From assembly GCA_034440635.1 (NCBI GenBank), contig JAOTON010001067.1, forward strand, positions 613,501-677,500: DNA of 64,000 nucleotides, written 5' to 3'. The notes under the pieces were generated by a model, which did no database searches, was not told the DNA's origin, and saw only the letters and a program-made list of their open reading frames with translations. This DNA is from Lepas anatifera (taxonomy: Eukaryota; Arthropoda; Thecostraca; Lepadidae). Made by a program: the position numbers and the translations under genes. Shown piece by piece: positions 12,741 to 25,221 of this stretch; position 1 is the stretch's first letter; every line of letters starts with the position of its first letter.

Positions 12741-14164
12741 CCGTATTTGATTGTATTTGATATTCACATCTCCGGCACGCTTCGCTTAGCTTGGGTGCTC
12801 TGTATTTGAGTCGTGATCAATTTACGTTTTTTTGTGAGTTGAATTAGAATAATGAGGCGACCGTGGGAACCTAACTTAATACTCCAGCCCCGCTGCACAA
12901 AAAAATTATTGTTTGGACCTCTTAAAAGCTTACGTCGGGGACGCGCCTTTTGTTCTGACGAATATAACTGTGTATAAATGTGTGGTTCCCCAAACGACCA
13001 GTTTGAAACTTGAGATATGTGTTTATCCCTCAAGAAAATAGTAGAAGTTGATGAGTGTCAGTTTAGTTCCAAATAACAGCTTTGAGCTCGCCATTTGTGT
13101 TCGTATTTATTTGTAGTGCAAATATAAGAGGTTTAATTTGGCACAAATCATTTCCAGATTTTACGCCAATTTGACATAAAAAACTTGTTACCTCCAACGG
13201 AGGAAGATTCAATAAAACGACATATTATGTTTATCAACCATTTGCATCGGATTTAAGGCCAAAACCACTATTTTCAATAAAGATTGTCCCTGAAACCAAT
13301 ACTATCTGGGGGTGCGGTGTGGGTGGGCTGGTGGCTTGGACCCGGTTGCCGGCTCCTAACGAGCTGCCCCAACCCTCACGTAGTGGTTTTTATAAATATA
13401 ATCTGGAAGTGCACCAAGCTGCCACATTCCCTTTAATCCCTCGACTAGCTTTCCCATCAAAGCAGAACAGTGGTCACGTGCGCTTCCCCCGCGACACTGT
13501 ATCGCCGGATCGATAGAGCCCACCGCCTATGCGACAAGACACGCACCTTCCGCCTGAGACGCCGGCGCGCGCGACGATCATGGAAATGAGGCTGGCCGAT
13601 AGTTTTCCGCCGCTGTTGGCGCTGGTTGACAATGGTAACCCGGCGTACGAGGTCCAACGACGTTCTCCCATTCAAAGCAGGTTCCCCGGAATGTATTACA
13701 AATACCTAGAGACATATCAGCTCTGTGATTCTTGGCATGGATGTTGCCGTAATATTTTGCTTTCCAAGTTGGCATCAAGTAGCCCCAGACATGCGAATAT
13801 TTTGCTCTGGTAGGCCTCGGTCATAAATCATGACATACTTTTCCTAAAGCCTACTTTTAACGCCACAATTACAATGCATATGCATGTGTATCACCACAAT
13901 AATCACTCCAAATCAGACCATTGTTGGATGCTCTCGCTCGAAATCGGACTGGGAAGTTGATGTATCGACAGAGCGCTTTTTGCTTGATGCCACTTAGGAC
14001 GTTTCGATCCATTTGATATCCTTTATTGGACGCCATTGCCGCTGGAAGGAGGGCATAACTCCTGGGACAGATTTCCTTGGCTGCTGGTAAGCATTTGGAG
14101 TCGACCTGCTTGATTCCTCCCATGATTGCTTCGGGAAAGTGGTGGCGCTCTCACCTAGAGCTAG

Positions 14165-15430
14165 GACGTCTCCACCGGACCCCACTGTACTGACAGTGCT
14201 GGCCCATCAGCCATCAGGCTGACGTGAGACTGCGGCGTCTCCACCGGAACCCTCTGTACTGACAGTGCTGGCCATCAGCCATCAGGCTGACGTGAGACTG
14301 CGGCGTTCCCCGGACCCCACTGTACTGACAGTGTGGCCCATCGTCTCAGGCTGACTTGAGACTGCGGGTCTCACCGGACTCCACTGTACTGACGTGCTGG
14401 CCCATCGCCATGGCTGACGTGAGACTGCGGCGTCTCCAACGGACCCCACTGTCTGCAGTGCTGGCACATCAGCCATCAGGCTGACGTGAGACTGCGGCGT
14501 CTCCACCGGACCCCACTGTCGCGTGCTGGCCCATCGCCATAGGCTGACTTGAGACTGCGGCGTCTCCCCGGAACCCTCTGTACTGACGTGCTGGCACATC
14601 GCTCAGGCTGACGTGGACTGCGGCGTCTCCCCGGACCCACTGTACGACAGTGCTGGCCCATCAGCCATCAGGCTGACTTGAGACTGCGGCGTCTCCCCGG
14701 AACCCTCTGTACTGACGTGCTGGCATGCCATCGGCTGACGTGGCGCAGCGTCTCCCCGGACCCCACTGTACGACAGTGCTGGCCCATCGCCATCGGCTGA
14801 CTTGAGACTGCGGGGTCTCCACCGGACTCCACGTACTGCAGTGCTGGCCCATCGCCATCGGCTGACGTGGCTGCGGCGTCTCCACGGACCCCACTGTACT
14901 GACGTGCTGGCATCGCCATCGGCTGACGTGGCTGCGGCGTCCCCCGGCCCACTGCGCGTGCGGCCCATGCCTCGGCTGACTTGGACTGCGGCGTCTCCCC
15001 GGAACCCTCTGTACTGACGTGCTGGCATCGCCATCGGCTGACGGGCTGCGGCGTCCACGGCCCCCTGTCGCGGTGGCCCATCGCCACGGCTGACTTGGAC
15101 TGCGGCGTCTCCCCGGAACCCTCTGTACAGACAGTGTGGCCCTCGCCTCGGCTGACTTGAGACTGCGGCGTCTCCCCGGAACCCTCTGTCGCGTGCTGGC
15201 TGCCATGGCTGACGTGAGACTGCGGCGTCTCCACCGGACCCCACTGTACAGACAGTGCTGGCCCATCAGCCATCAGGCTGACTTGAGACTGCGGGGTCTC
15301 CACCGGACTCCACTGTACTGACAGTGCTGGCCCATCAGCCATCAGGCTGACGTGGACTGCGGCGTCAACGGACCCCACTGTACTGACAGTGCTGGCCCAT
15401 CAGCCATGAGGCTGACGTGAAACTGAAGCA
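14165..15430. repeat. ~72-bp minisatellite, about 18 copies
   Basis: Unit built from GGCTGACGTGAGACTGCGGC, GTCTCCACCGGACCCCACTG and TACTGACAGTGCTGGCCCAT, then CAGCCATCA. Outer units are intact; those between about 14700 and 15200 have repeated small losses (missing A, AG, CA or AGA). All long frames here are artefacts. Confidence 0.93.
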
Positions 15431-15799
15431 TCACTTTTGGATCGTGCCTGCTTTCATGTTATTTATTTCATGTGTGACATACATCCCCGTTAAATTGGCT
15501 GGCAAAGGAATCAAATAGCCGATTCGATCATCCATACAGTAGTTTCACTGCCCAGAGCTTGACTCCTATTACACCAGAATGCTCCTCACCCTATAGAACC
15601 CTTTCACAAACGTTGACAGACATTCTCCGAAGAGACAGGAGCATTGTAATCGAGTCTGGCTGCCTAGGAATCACATAAGCAATGGTCGCGCTCTACGCTC
15701 GAACTTACACTGGCGGAACCAGGGACAGGAACAGGCCCTTGGTCCAAGGGCATCCAAGGCTTCCAACCGATCAATAAAAAGGCCGTGGTTCCGGATCCG

Positions 15800-18395
15800 T
15801 ATAAGCCACCGGGTAGGGCGACGCCTCAGCGCGGGGGAGTGTATAAACCACCGGGCACGGCGACGCCTCAGCGCGGGGGAGTGTATAAACCACCGGGCAC
15901 GGCGACACCTCAGCGCGGGGAGTGTATAAACCACCAGTAGGGCGACGCCTCGGCGCGGGGGAGTGTTTAAACCACCGGGTAGGGCGACGCCTCAGCGCGG
16001 GGTGTATAAACCACCGGGCACGGCGACGCCTCAGCGCGGGGGAGTGTATAAACCACCGGGTAGGGCGACGCCTCAGCGCGGGGGTGTATAAACCACCGGG
16101 CACGGCGACGCCTCAGCGCGGGGAGTGTATAAACCACCGGGCACGGCGACGCCTCAGCGCGGGGGAGTGTTTAACCACGAGTGGGGCGACGCCTCAGCGC
16201 GGGGGTGTATAAACCACCGGGCACGGCGACGCCTCAGCGCGGGGGAGTGTATAAACCACCGGGCACGGCGACGCCTCAGCGCGGGGGAGTGTATAAACCA
16301 CCAAGTAGGGCGACGCCTGGCGCGGGGGAGTGTTTAAACCACCGGGTAGGGCGACGCCTCAGCGCGGGGGGTGTATAAACCACCGGGCACGGCGACGCCT
16401 CAGCGCGGGGAGTGTATAAACCACCGGGTAGGGCGACGCCTTAGCGCGGGGAGTGTATAAACCACCAGTAGGGCGACGCCTCAGCGCGGGGAGTATAAAC
16501 CACCGGGTACGGCGACGCCTCAGCGCGGGGAGTGTAAACCACCGGGTAGGGCGACGCCTCAGCGCGGGGGTGTATAAACCACCGGGCACGGCGACGCCTC
16601 AGCGCGGGGTGAGTGTATAAACCACCAGTAGGGCGACGCCTCGGCGCGGGGTGAGTGTATAAACCACCGGGCACGGCGACGCCTCAGCGCGGGGTGAGTG
16701 TTTAAACCACCAGTAGGGCGACGCCTCGGCGCGGGGTGAGTGTATAAACCACCAAGTAGGGCGACGCCTCAGCGCGGGGAGTGTTTAAACCACCGGGTAC
16801 GGCGACGCCACAGCACGGAGAGGACGGGGTGTATAAGCCATCGAGTACGGCGACGCCTCAGCGCGTGAAAGGGGGTGTTAAACCACCGGGTACGGCGACA
16901 CCTCAGCGCGTGAAAGGGGGTGTATGAACCACCGGGTGGGGCGATGCCCCAGCGCGCGGGAAGTGTATAAACCACCGGGTAGGGCGACGCCTCAGCGCGG
17001 GGTGTATAAACCACCGGGCACGGCGACGCCTCAGCGCGGGGAGTGTATAAACCACCAAGTAGGGCGACGCCTCAGCGCGGGTGGAGTGTTTAAACCACCG
17101 GGTAGGGCGACGCCTCAGGCGGGGAGTGTAAACCACCGGGCACGGCGACGCCTCAGCGCGGGGGAGTATAAACCACCAGTAGGGCGACGCCTCAGCGCGG
17201 GGGAGTATAAACCACCGGGCACGGCGACGCCTCAGCGCGGGGTGAGTGTATAAACCACCGGGCACGGCGACGCCTCAGCGCGGGGTGAGTGTATAAACCA
17301 CCAGTAGGGCGACGCCTCAGCGCGGGGGAGTGTTTAAACCACCGGGTAGGGCGACGCCTCAGCGCGGGGAGTATAAACCACCGGGCACGGCGACGCCTCA
17401 GCGCGGGGAGTGTATAAACCACCAGTAGGGCGACGCCTCAGCGCGGGGTGAGTGTATAAACCACCAAGTAGGGCGACGCCTCAGCGCGGGGAGTGTTTAA
17501 ACCACCGGGTAGGGCGACGCCTCAGCGCGGGGGAGTATAAACCACCGGGTAGGGCGACGCCTCAGCGTGGGAGTATAAACCACCGGGTAGGGCGACGCCT
17601 CAGCGCGGGGGTGTATAAACCACCGGGTACGGCGACGCCACAGCACGGAGAGGACGGAGGCGTATAAGCCATCGAGTACGGCGACGCCTCAGCGCGTGGA
17701 AGGGGATGTATAAACCACCGGGTACGGCGACGCCTCAGCGCGTGAAAGGGGGTGTATAAACCACCGGGTGGGGCGATGCCCCAGCGCGCGGGAAGTGTAT
17801 AAACCACCGGGTACGGCGACGCCTCAGCGCGGGGGAGTGTATAAACCACCGGGCACGGCGACGTCTGCGCGCGGGGAAGGGGGTGTATAAACCACCGGGT
17901 GCGGCGACGCCTCAGCGCGGGGAAGGGATTGTATAAACCACCGGGCACGGCGACGTCTGCGCGCGGGGAAGGGGGTAGGTATAAACCACCGGGTACGGCG
18001 ACGCCTCAGCGCGGGGAAGGGAGTGTATAAACCACCGGGTACGGCGACGCCTCAGCGCGGGGAGTGTTTAAACCACCCGGTACGGCGACGCCTTAGCGCG
18101 GGGGAGTGTATAAACCACCGGGTACGGCGACGCCTCAGCGCGGGGAGTGTATAAACCACCGGGTACGGCGACGCCTCAGCGCGGGGGAGTGTATAAACCA
18201 CCCGGTACGGCGACGCCTTAGCGCGGGGGAGTATAAACCACCGGGTGCGGCGACGCCTCAGCGCGGGGAGTATAAACCACCGGGCACGGCGACGCATCAG
18301 CGCGGGGGAGTGTTTAAACCACCGGATAGGGCGACTCCTCAGCGCGGGGGAGTTAAACCACCGGGTAGGGCGACGTCTCAGCGCGGTGGCCGGCA
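15800..18395. repeat. ~42-bp minisatellite with TATAAA in most units, about 60 copies
   Basis: Unit GTGTATAAACCACCGGGTAC followed by GGCGACGCCTCAGCGCGGGG and a variable GGA/GA/GTGA spacer. A longer block with AGCACGGAGAGGACGG and GTGAAAGGGGG spacers occurs at 16.80-16.97 kb and again at 17.63-17.80 kb, a sign of segmental duplication within the array. Confidence 0.95.
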
Positions 18396-18552
18396 CGTGG
18401 GGGGGGTGGGGGCGGCGGCCGTCGAAGGCTGCTGGCGGCCAGCGGACAGACGCTGCCGACGGCGCGTCGGCGTCGACCGGTCGATACTCGGCCGACGCCG
18501 CCGACGCCGCTGCACGCACTAACGGCAGACCACCGGGTGGTTCTCAGCGCCT

Positions 18553-18555
18553 TGC

Positions 18556-18640
<85 letters not shown>

Positions 18641-18651
18641 ACTGCTGCGAC
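18553..18651 (+). repeat. (CTG)n trinucleotide repeat, roughly 30 units
   Basis: A nearly perfect CTG run (CAG on the other strand), ending CTACTGCTGCGACGACG. It adjoins a GC-rich block after the large 43-bp array. No gene context supports a Leu, Ala or Gln homopolymer protein here. Confidence 0.95.
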
Positions 18652-19289
18652 GACGCAGATTTGACTGTCGCCTGCAGCAGTGGACATTTTGCAGAGTTTC
18701 ACTGCATTTCACTGGTTTCAGTGGAGTTTCACTGCACCGGCGGCTACTGTCGCGAATGTCTGGCTTTTTAGATGCAGCTGCGGAGGTTTCCTGAAACGAT
18801 GGCCAGTGCTGTCGCAGCGGCAGGCCTGGTTGAGTTACTGAATGTCTTTCATGTGTTTTTATGTGGTTATATGCCTCTCTGTCTTCTAACCTGTGTTTTA
18901 GGTGTCTTTTCTCATACGAGAGGGTCATGAGTAATTTAACATAATGAGAACCTATCGAAAGTACTGTTTAATTTTTTGATGGCGTCATTTTATTAATAAC
19001 AATGAATGGCCTCATAAACACAACATTTAGGCCGCTAAGATATTTTTTAGCTCCCGTGAATAAGCCACAACCATGTCCTCCTCTCTTCAAGCGTCCGGAT
19101 TCTTGTTTTGAGAACAAAAAAAGAGCTGTAGCCAGCTGCAGCCGTTTGTGTTTACCTAGTATGAATGTATTTAGCTAGCATAAATTCTAGTGCATTCCCA
19201 GTATATTATACTAAACTGGTACTTTACTATAATTCTGATGCTTTGGTACGAAAGATTGAAGTATCAGAATATTTTTTTAGCTGCCCTGG

Positions 19290-19500
19290 GTAGCAGACCT
19301 CAGACTCCGGGGTGGGTAGCAGATCTCAGACTCCGGGGTGGGTAGCAGATCTCAGACTCCGGGGTGGGTAGCAGATCTTAGACTCCGGGGTGGGTAGCAG
19401 ACCTCAGACTCGGGGTGGGTAGCAGATCTCGACTCGGGGTGGGTAGCGACCTCGACTCCGGGTGGGTGCAGATCTTGACTCCGGGTGGGGGGGTAAGACT
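19290..19500. repeat. 26-bp minisatellite, about 8 copies
   Basis: Unit GACTCCGGGGTGGGTAGCAG followed by ATCTCA. Distal units have lost bases. It runs into a GC-rich block at 19500-19700 with no recognised gene. Confidence 0.9.
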
Positions 19501-20039
19501 CCGGGCTGGGTGGTGCGGCCGTGGGCGACACCCGCCGGGCGCAGTGGCGGCGTGGGTGTGTCTGAGGCCGGGGCGGTCGATGGCCCGGATGGGAGGCCGG
19601 CGCGCTCCCCGGGGTGCACCAGGGGAGTGGCGCCGCCGCCGCCGCCAGCGGCCGCCCTAATTGGTGAGCGGACGCCGCCGCGGGATGCATGGACAGCGAC
19701 CGTATTTGGTAGGCGGCGGAGACCAAGTGGCCCGAGTGGGGGAGCCAGCAGCCAGAGGAAGACAAGACGCGGCTCTTCGACACTTTCAATGTCGCGGTTC
19801 TGACAGCTTGATAATTTGCGCATTGTTCCATCATCGTCACATCATCATCGTTGGCGTATTAGGGAGCCTCAACGGCAAATAACATTTTACACGTAAGGGT
19901 TGTAATCGCCAATTCAACTTTGGTATTTAAGTGGCATTTGTGAAGGCTTCCTATAACTTGCATCAACTTCTGATGCATGGAAGCTCCTGCTTGTATAAAA
20001 AGTACTCTGTCCTGTAACAAGCGTCTTCCCTGGCTCTTC

Positions 20040-20225
20040 AGTACGATTACGCCGCTTCAGCACATGCGTCTACCCTGCCTTTTCAGCAGTTACCCCGCTA
20101 TAGAGCACGTGCGTCTACCCTGCCTTTTCAGCAGTTACCCCGCTATAGAGCACACGTCTACCCTGGCTCTTTAGCAAGTTTCCCCCTTTCGAACGCATGC
20201 CTACCCTGGCTCTGTATCACGGTTA
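20040..20225. repeat. ~44-bp tandem repeat, about 4 copies
   Basis: Units around CTACCCTGCCTTTTCAGCAG followed by TTACCCCGCTATAGAGCAC. The central two copies are nearly identical and the outer ones are diverged. Confidence 0.85.
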
Positions 20226-21235
20226 CCATTTAGCATCTTCCTACAGTGAGAGCACACCAGCATACCTAGAAACCAGATGCGTCTCCACTGAGCACAGGGT
20301 GCCTACTCCGAAAACACGACCCCGCGGCAACACGTCTGAACTCTGATGCTGTCTATTTTGGCCGGCCGGGTGGAGCCCACGGAGGTTGGCAGCGGGGCAC
20401 TCTCCCGCCAGCTAGGCCGAGCATGAACCATCGTATCGCCGACACTAACTCCCAGTCCATCAGCAGTCCCAGTGGCCGCTAATGCCGCGCTCCGCAGACT
20501 TCCGCTGCAGCAGCCGCAGCTGAGTACCACCTGATCACATCGCAGGGGAGGAACTGAGCACTGCTACATACACAGGCCCAATGGGACTAACGGTCCTCTC
20601 GCGAACCTTTTCCTTCAAATCGTACAATGTTTGAGCTCAATGGTGGTTCAACTATCAAAATAATGATTAAGCTAGCGCAAATCTCAAAGCCGGGGAGCGT
20701 TTATTATCATTATTTTTATGTTCAACGACGGGGACGCAGCAGCGTCAGGGAAGCGCTTTCGACGTCCACAACGCTGACTCCGGTTCAAATCTCATGCGTA
20801 AAATTTTCCGACCCCCATCATACCCTGCCAACACGATGATAGTTGGAGACGCCTTATGACGTCGGCAGCCGTCGTAAAAAACTCCAAGGCTAACATTCCC
20901 AATGACATCTGAACAGAAAACACCTTGGCACTGTAAGCCATCTTTCCTCCCAGAAGCTTCAGAGAAAACAGCCACACCGATGTAAAACAAAGAGCCGGCC
21001 CACTGATCAGGTGCTTCGATCACGCCATCCTCCCATATCTCAGAGGGCGCGAAGTGCTGCACGTTTTCGCCTCAGGAGATCCGCATCAGTCCAGACTCAC
21101 ACCCTTTCATAATACTGACGCCCCTACAGCTTTTACGATTCCATAGCTGTCCCCCCGTCTCAGCAGAGCCAAGTCCTGGAAATATAGAAGACCCGTTTCG
21201 TGCGAACTGACTACGCCAGCTGTAGAGGCAACTCT

Positions 21236-21520
21236 GGAGTAATTGTGCCGAGGACCGAGGGACTGCTACCCCAGTGGCGAGGACTGGCCTCTGGTGTGTA
21301 AACTGTTACCCCAGTGGCGGGGACTGACCTCTGGTGTGTGAACTGTTACCCCAATCGCGGGGACTGACCTCTGGTGTGTAAACTGTTACCCCAGTGGCGT
21401 GGTGTGTGAACTGTTACCCCAATCGCGGGGACTGACCTCTGGTGTGAGAACTGTTACCCCAATCGCGGGGACTGACCTCTGGTGTGTGAACAGTTACCCC
21501 AATCGCGGGGACTGACCTGG
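21236..21520 (-). repeat. 40-bp minisatellite carrying the exon 10 splice donor, about 6 copies
   Basis: The unit is gtcagtccccgcgattgggg followed by taacagttcacacaccagag. It begins at the donor of exon 10. Five junctions read AG/gtcagt and the most distal reads AG/gccagt, a GC-type donor. One unit is partly deleted near 21390-21415, where the gtcagt block is missing. Confidence 0.93.
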
Positions 21521-21668
21521 GGTTGCCGCGCAGCGCCGCGTGGTGGAGCGCGTTGAAGCCGTTGTTGTTGGTGAGGGTGATGTCGGCGCTATACTCCAGC
21601 AGCAGCGACACCATATCGTCCCGCTTCTTGCTGATGGCATCGTGCAGGGCCGTGTCGCCGTCCAGATC
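21517..21668 (-). CDS. mib1: mib1 exon 10: ankyrin repeats
   Basis: The exon is 152 nt: 50 codons plus two bases of the next. It reads [20 protein letters not shown], then [20 protein letters not shown] and [10 protein letters not shown]. The acceptor is cttgcgtcag/GAT and the donor is AACCCCAG/gtcagt. It is separated from exon 9 by a 16.8-kb intron. The following exon (expected to continue the ankyrin block with a leucine-rich VLLSKL-like segment) was not found on the minus strand between here and position 1, so this intron extends at least 21.5 kb. The donor again lies in a minisatellite unit (40 bp). Confidence 0.92.
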
Positions 21669-22849
21669 CTGACGCAAGCGAGCACACAGTCACTGTCAGT
21701 GTAATGACACCAATTCGGTACTGGGACAGACAATCGGCCCCTGGCTGCCATTGGGCGGACCTTAAACTATAGAGGGCTCAGATCGGCCGCAGCCGAACGC
21801 AGGTCCCAGGGGCCCCTGACTGTTGGCCTCAGGGGGCTCCCCTAGGGTTTGGTCTCAGGTGGCCCTCAAGTGTTGATTTCGTCAAAATCGAAACCAAAAT
21901 GTCTCTTTCAATGGTGAAATCAAAATATCTTTAATCATACAGTCCAACACCGTCGTTACAAGTATAGTAGTGACTGCAACAGTCATATCACACTTGTAAA
22001 CAATACAAATAAACACAATATAATAAGAAAATTCCAACCCTGTATTTTTCTCACTTTTCACTTTATGAGGACATTTTCCTACTTTTAGCTAATATCTGTT
22101 TTTAGAGGACGCATTTCACTTTTTAACTGTGTTATCCGTTTTCCACCTTCCACTGTTTCGTTTTTCTCGTTTTTTTGTGCGGTGAAACCACTTCAATGAC
22201 CTAGTTTTCGGTACCGAAAAACGAGAAAAAGTGATCAAAAAGCGAAAAAGGGCACAATGCAGCCTCTACCTATTACTTTTAACGCTTTAGATTCCAAATA
22301 AAAATAATAGTTAGAAATATACTAGAAATGTTGCGGTATCTGCGTATTTGTTTAAGTATTTGCGGTATTTCACAAATATACATCCAGCGAGCTGATTCCG
22401 GGTTTAGGCGCGGCACCACGTCTTGCATCAGAGGGGGGGCAAAGTTCTCATCTCAACTTGTCATACCATGGAAGGAACCATTGCGGCAACCCACGCCAGA
22501 CTGCTGGAATAACTTCTCCCCTCCCCATAATTACGCTGTGCCTTCAATCTTCACAGCACCAGATTGTATAATTCCCCGTGTGCTTCAACGTGCCTGAATT
22601 TTCGAAATACTTGAATTTCCAATGTGATTCAATGTATTTGAATTTCCAGAATACTTGAATTTCCAACCTCGTAAAGCATAAGTCAAACTGAAACTGCCGG
22701 GATTTTCATATTTCTTCCATTTGTTTCAGCCAGCAGTCGCGCAGCTGCTCGCGTGTGGCTCGGACACAGAAAAAGGCTATGGAAATGTAACAAACATGCA
22801 TCAACGTTCAACGTTTTCTAAGCCTAACTAGTGAATTATGTTGATTTTC

Positions 22850-23084
22850 TTATCCATCTAATTTTTATTTATTCCATCTATGTCATTTATTTCATTTTAG
22901 TAGCGCCACTCCCAACAGGCACACTTGCCCAATTACAGGGAGTATTGGCGTGGGTGTTTAAGGATCCTATCCACCGGGTCAGATCAGACACGGAAGGCGG
23001 TTTCCCGTCGAGGGGATTGAACCCACATTAATCCATGCCGTCCAATTTGAAGACGGCAACTAAACCACTAGGCCACCCGGCCCA
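22850..23084 (-). mobile_element. tRNA-derived SINE of a second family, LINE-like tail
   Basis: On the minus strand it starts GGGCCGGGTGGCCTAGTGGT. The A box is TGGCCTAGTGG; the B box GGTTCAATCCC lies near 23014-23024. It continues to CCCTGTAATTGGGCAAGTGT and an AAATAAATGA-type tail. CTGTAATTGGG also occurs in the LINE 3' end at 44.8 kb, suggesting that the SINE borrowed that tail. Confidence 0.72.
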
Positions 23085-23965
23085 AACCATTGCCAATTGA
23101 CTATTGACAATTGATTCATGATTAAGAGAACTGAAGTAATTAGTATCTGCAACAACTTCGGGATCAACGGAACCTAAAGAACGAAAAACGAGTAGGAGTA
23201 TAACGAACGAGTATGAGTACAACGAATGAATATAATACTTCGACTATTCGAGAACCATTTTCGGTATATGTGTGATCCATTTATTATATGAAACCACAAA
23301 TGTTTACCTAGCGTGCCTTCTTCGAAAAAAAACTCAAGCAAGATCTTCTCTTTTTTTCTCGGACATGACAAAGAGTTGTGTATGCACATGAAACACTATC
23401 CACCCTCATTCCCTCTCCTCATTCGGTGCCCCTCAATAAAAATCCTATGCGAATCCCTAATTATTTGTCTGCATAAACTTACAATAGGGTAGTCAAAAAC
23501 CATGGGAAGATCGAAAAAATGTTTAGGGGACCAGCATGGCTTAAAAAGCAAAAAATAAAAAATAAAATTTTGAAGAACATCAGACAAAATCAGGTAAATG
23601 TGTTTACATCTCAGCCGCTCGAGACGTGGTATGACCACATTCCTCCCTCCAAAAACATAAAACAAAACAAAAAGATTATCACCAATTTTCTTACAAAAAA
23701 ACCTCATCACGATTTCGGGTCTTCCTGCCCGGTCCCCAAAAACATGGCCTAGGTCTAGTGCTACGTAATTCTACGTATCTTCGTTGGCACGCATTGCGGG
23801 CCAGCCACCAGGGGAACAGTTAGCTCATTCGTAGGCCCCCTTCCCCATGCATTGCGCTTGTATACGAACTGAAAACTGGTGTAACTGGAACCCGCCCCCC
23901 CCATATATACTTACCAGTCACAAGGCTTTTCGATTTTTCCCAATTTGGCTGAAATCGGGAATCCT

Positions 23966-24409
23966 TTAAAGGGAATGTGGCACCTTTATAACGCAATTTT
24001 AACTGAGATATCCAAGTTATAAAGCATGCCGGAAAACCCAGTACTCCATATATAATTTGTCTTGAAACTCAAAATTTACGTAGAGAAAAGCTCAAAACTA
24101 CCTGAAATGTACCCTAAATGTACCCTTAGCAACAGGCCACAGTTGTCATGGCTGCTGGTGTGACGACATACGCTGACGTTACGGTGAGCATCAGCCAGCT
24201 TGAAGCCTATGGAATATGGTAGTGGTTGCCAGATCATGACGTCATCCACAGACAGAGAATTATTTTTTCCCAAGAGGTGCATTAAAAAAATATTGAGCAT
24301 ATTGTACACTTTTCAGAGAAATCATGGACGATTGCATGATTTTCGGCTAAAAGTACCCTTAATTACACTACATTACAAAATTCCCATCAAGGTGCCACAT
24401 TCCCTTTAA
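23966..24409. mobile_element. TTAA-target MITE, copy B
   Basis: TTAA, AGGGAATGTGGCACCTT, interior, AAGGTGCCACATTCCCT, TTAA. Length about 444 bp, close to copy A. The interior carries the GCATATGTC/ACGACATA-type segment and TGACGTCA seen in the other copies. Confidence 0.88.
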
Positions 24410-25178
24410 AGCAGCCGTGCCCTCCTTTTTCGACATGCACGACCCGAATCCATCGATGGGGCAATGAAATCCTTCATACCCCGCCATCTCAGCGATGAGT
24501 CACCCAGTCTTCCTGCCAGATAGCCAGCATTGATAACAGTAATCAATATAGGAGATTAAGCCCTGACACAAAGGATGTGGAGGCATAAGTGGATATAGGG
24601 AGAAAAAGGGTGGGCAGGTCATCCCCGATCGAGCATAAGAACTCCCCTCGCCAAGCCCGGTGCCCATCAAAGCGCCCGGCTGATCTTGAGAGGTTGTTCT
24701 TCATTCCCTCCTCCAGCCCAGAATGCGCGACGAGCAGCACCTCCGGGATAAACAAACCTCACCTCCGGGTTGCAGGGTAAATTCGCGGCACCCTGGCCAG
24801 GTGTTTAGCGCACTTTCTAAAATATGAAAATTATTGATTTAACGGAGGATTTCGAGTAACGTAAACAAGCGGACATCAGTAGCTGTCACACAAAATTCTA
24901 AATTCCAAATTCTAAATTTAAGGTCTTCAACCACAGAAATAACCTTCGCACTCTGCGGGTCTAAACTTATTAAAAGACCTCCCTTGGCATGGCTATGCCA
25001 TTGCCACGACCGTCCATTCGCAAGCTAAAACATCTTGCAACCCATTACTTGAAATAACTCCCTTTGCTTTAACAGACTAACGTAGCTTAGTTGCCCTCAC
25101 ACAAAATTCTAAAATTCTCCCACGCACTCCTTTAGAGGCGGGCAAAGGTGCCATGCACAGAACGCCTAATAAAAAGCC

Positions 25179-25184
<6 letters not shown>

Positions 25185-25219
<35 letters not shown>

Positions 25220-25221
25220 GA
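25185..25221 (+). repeat. (ATTG)n microsatellite, possible LINE 3' tail
   Basis: About nine ATTG units follow GCCTAATAAAAAGCC. A polyadenylation-like AATAAA just before a simple-repeat tail is typical of a non-LTR retrotransposon 3' end. The preceding 200 bp (with CACACAAAATTCTAAAATTC) could be its 3' UTR, but no coding part is recognised. Confidence 0.55.

Larger units (their letters stand above)
1..21516 (-). other. mib1: mib1 intron after exon 10 (incomplete), or end of gene region
   Basis: No further mib1 exon was recognised here, although the protein must continue through more ankyrin repeats and RING fingers. The stretch is therefore read as the start of a very long intron that continues past the window. 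It is filled with tandem arrays, MITE remnants, AGGTCA-rich repeats and SINEs, listed separately. In 620-1580, 2800-3440, 5560-6300, 7500-8140, 12740-14160 and 18660-19290 I see no defined element beyond partial MITE ends. An assembly join or a different gene in this part cannot be excluded. Confidence 0.6.

Noticed and set aside
18553..18651. Polyglutamine, polyserine or polyleucine protein at the CTG repeat
   Set aside because: No flanking coding domain or splice signals; the frames arise from the repeat itself.
20745..21062. 105-codon minus-strand frame as the next mib1 exon
   Set aside because: No ankyrin pattern and no continuation of the exon 10 reading; looks like random open frame.
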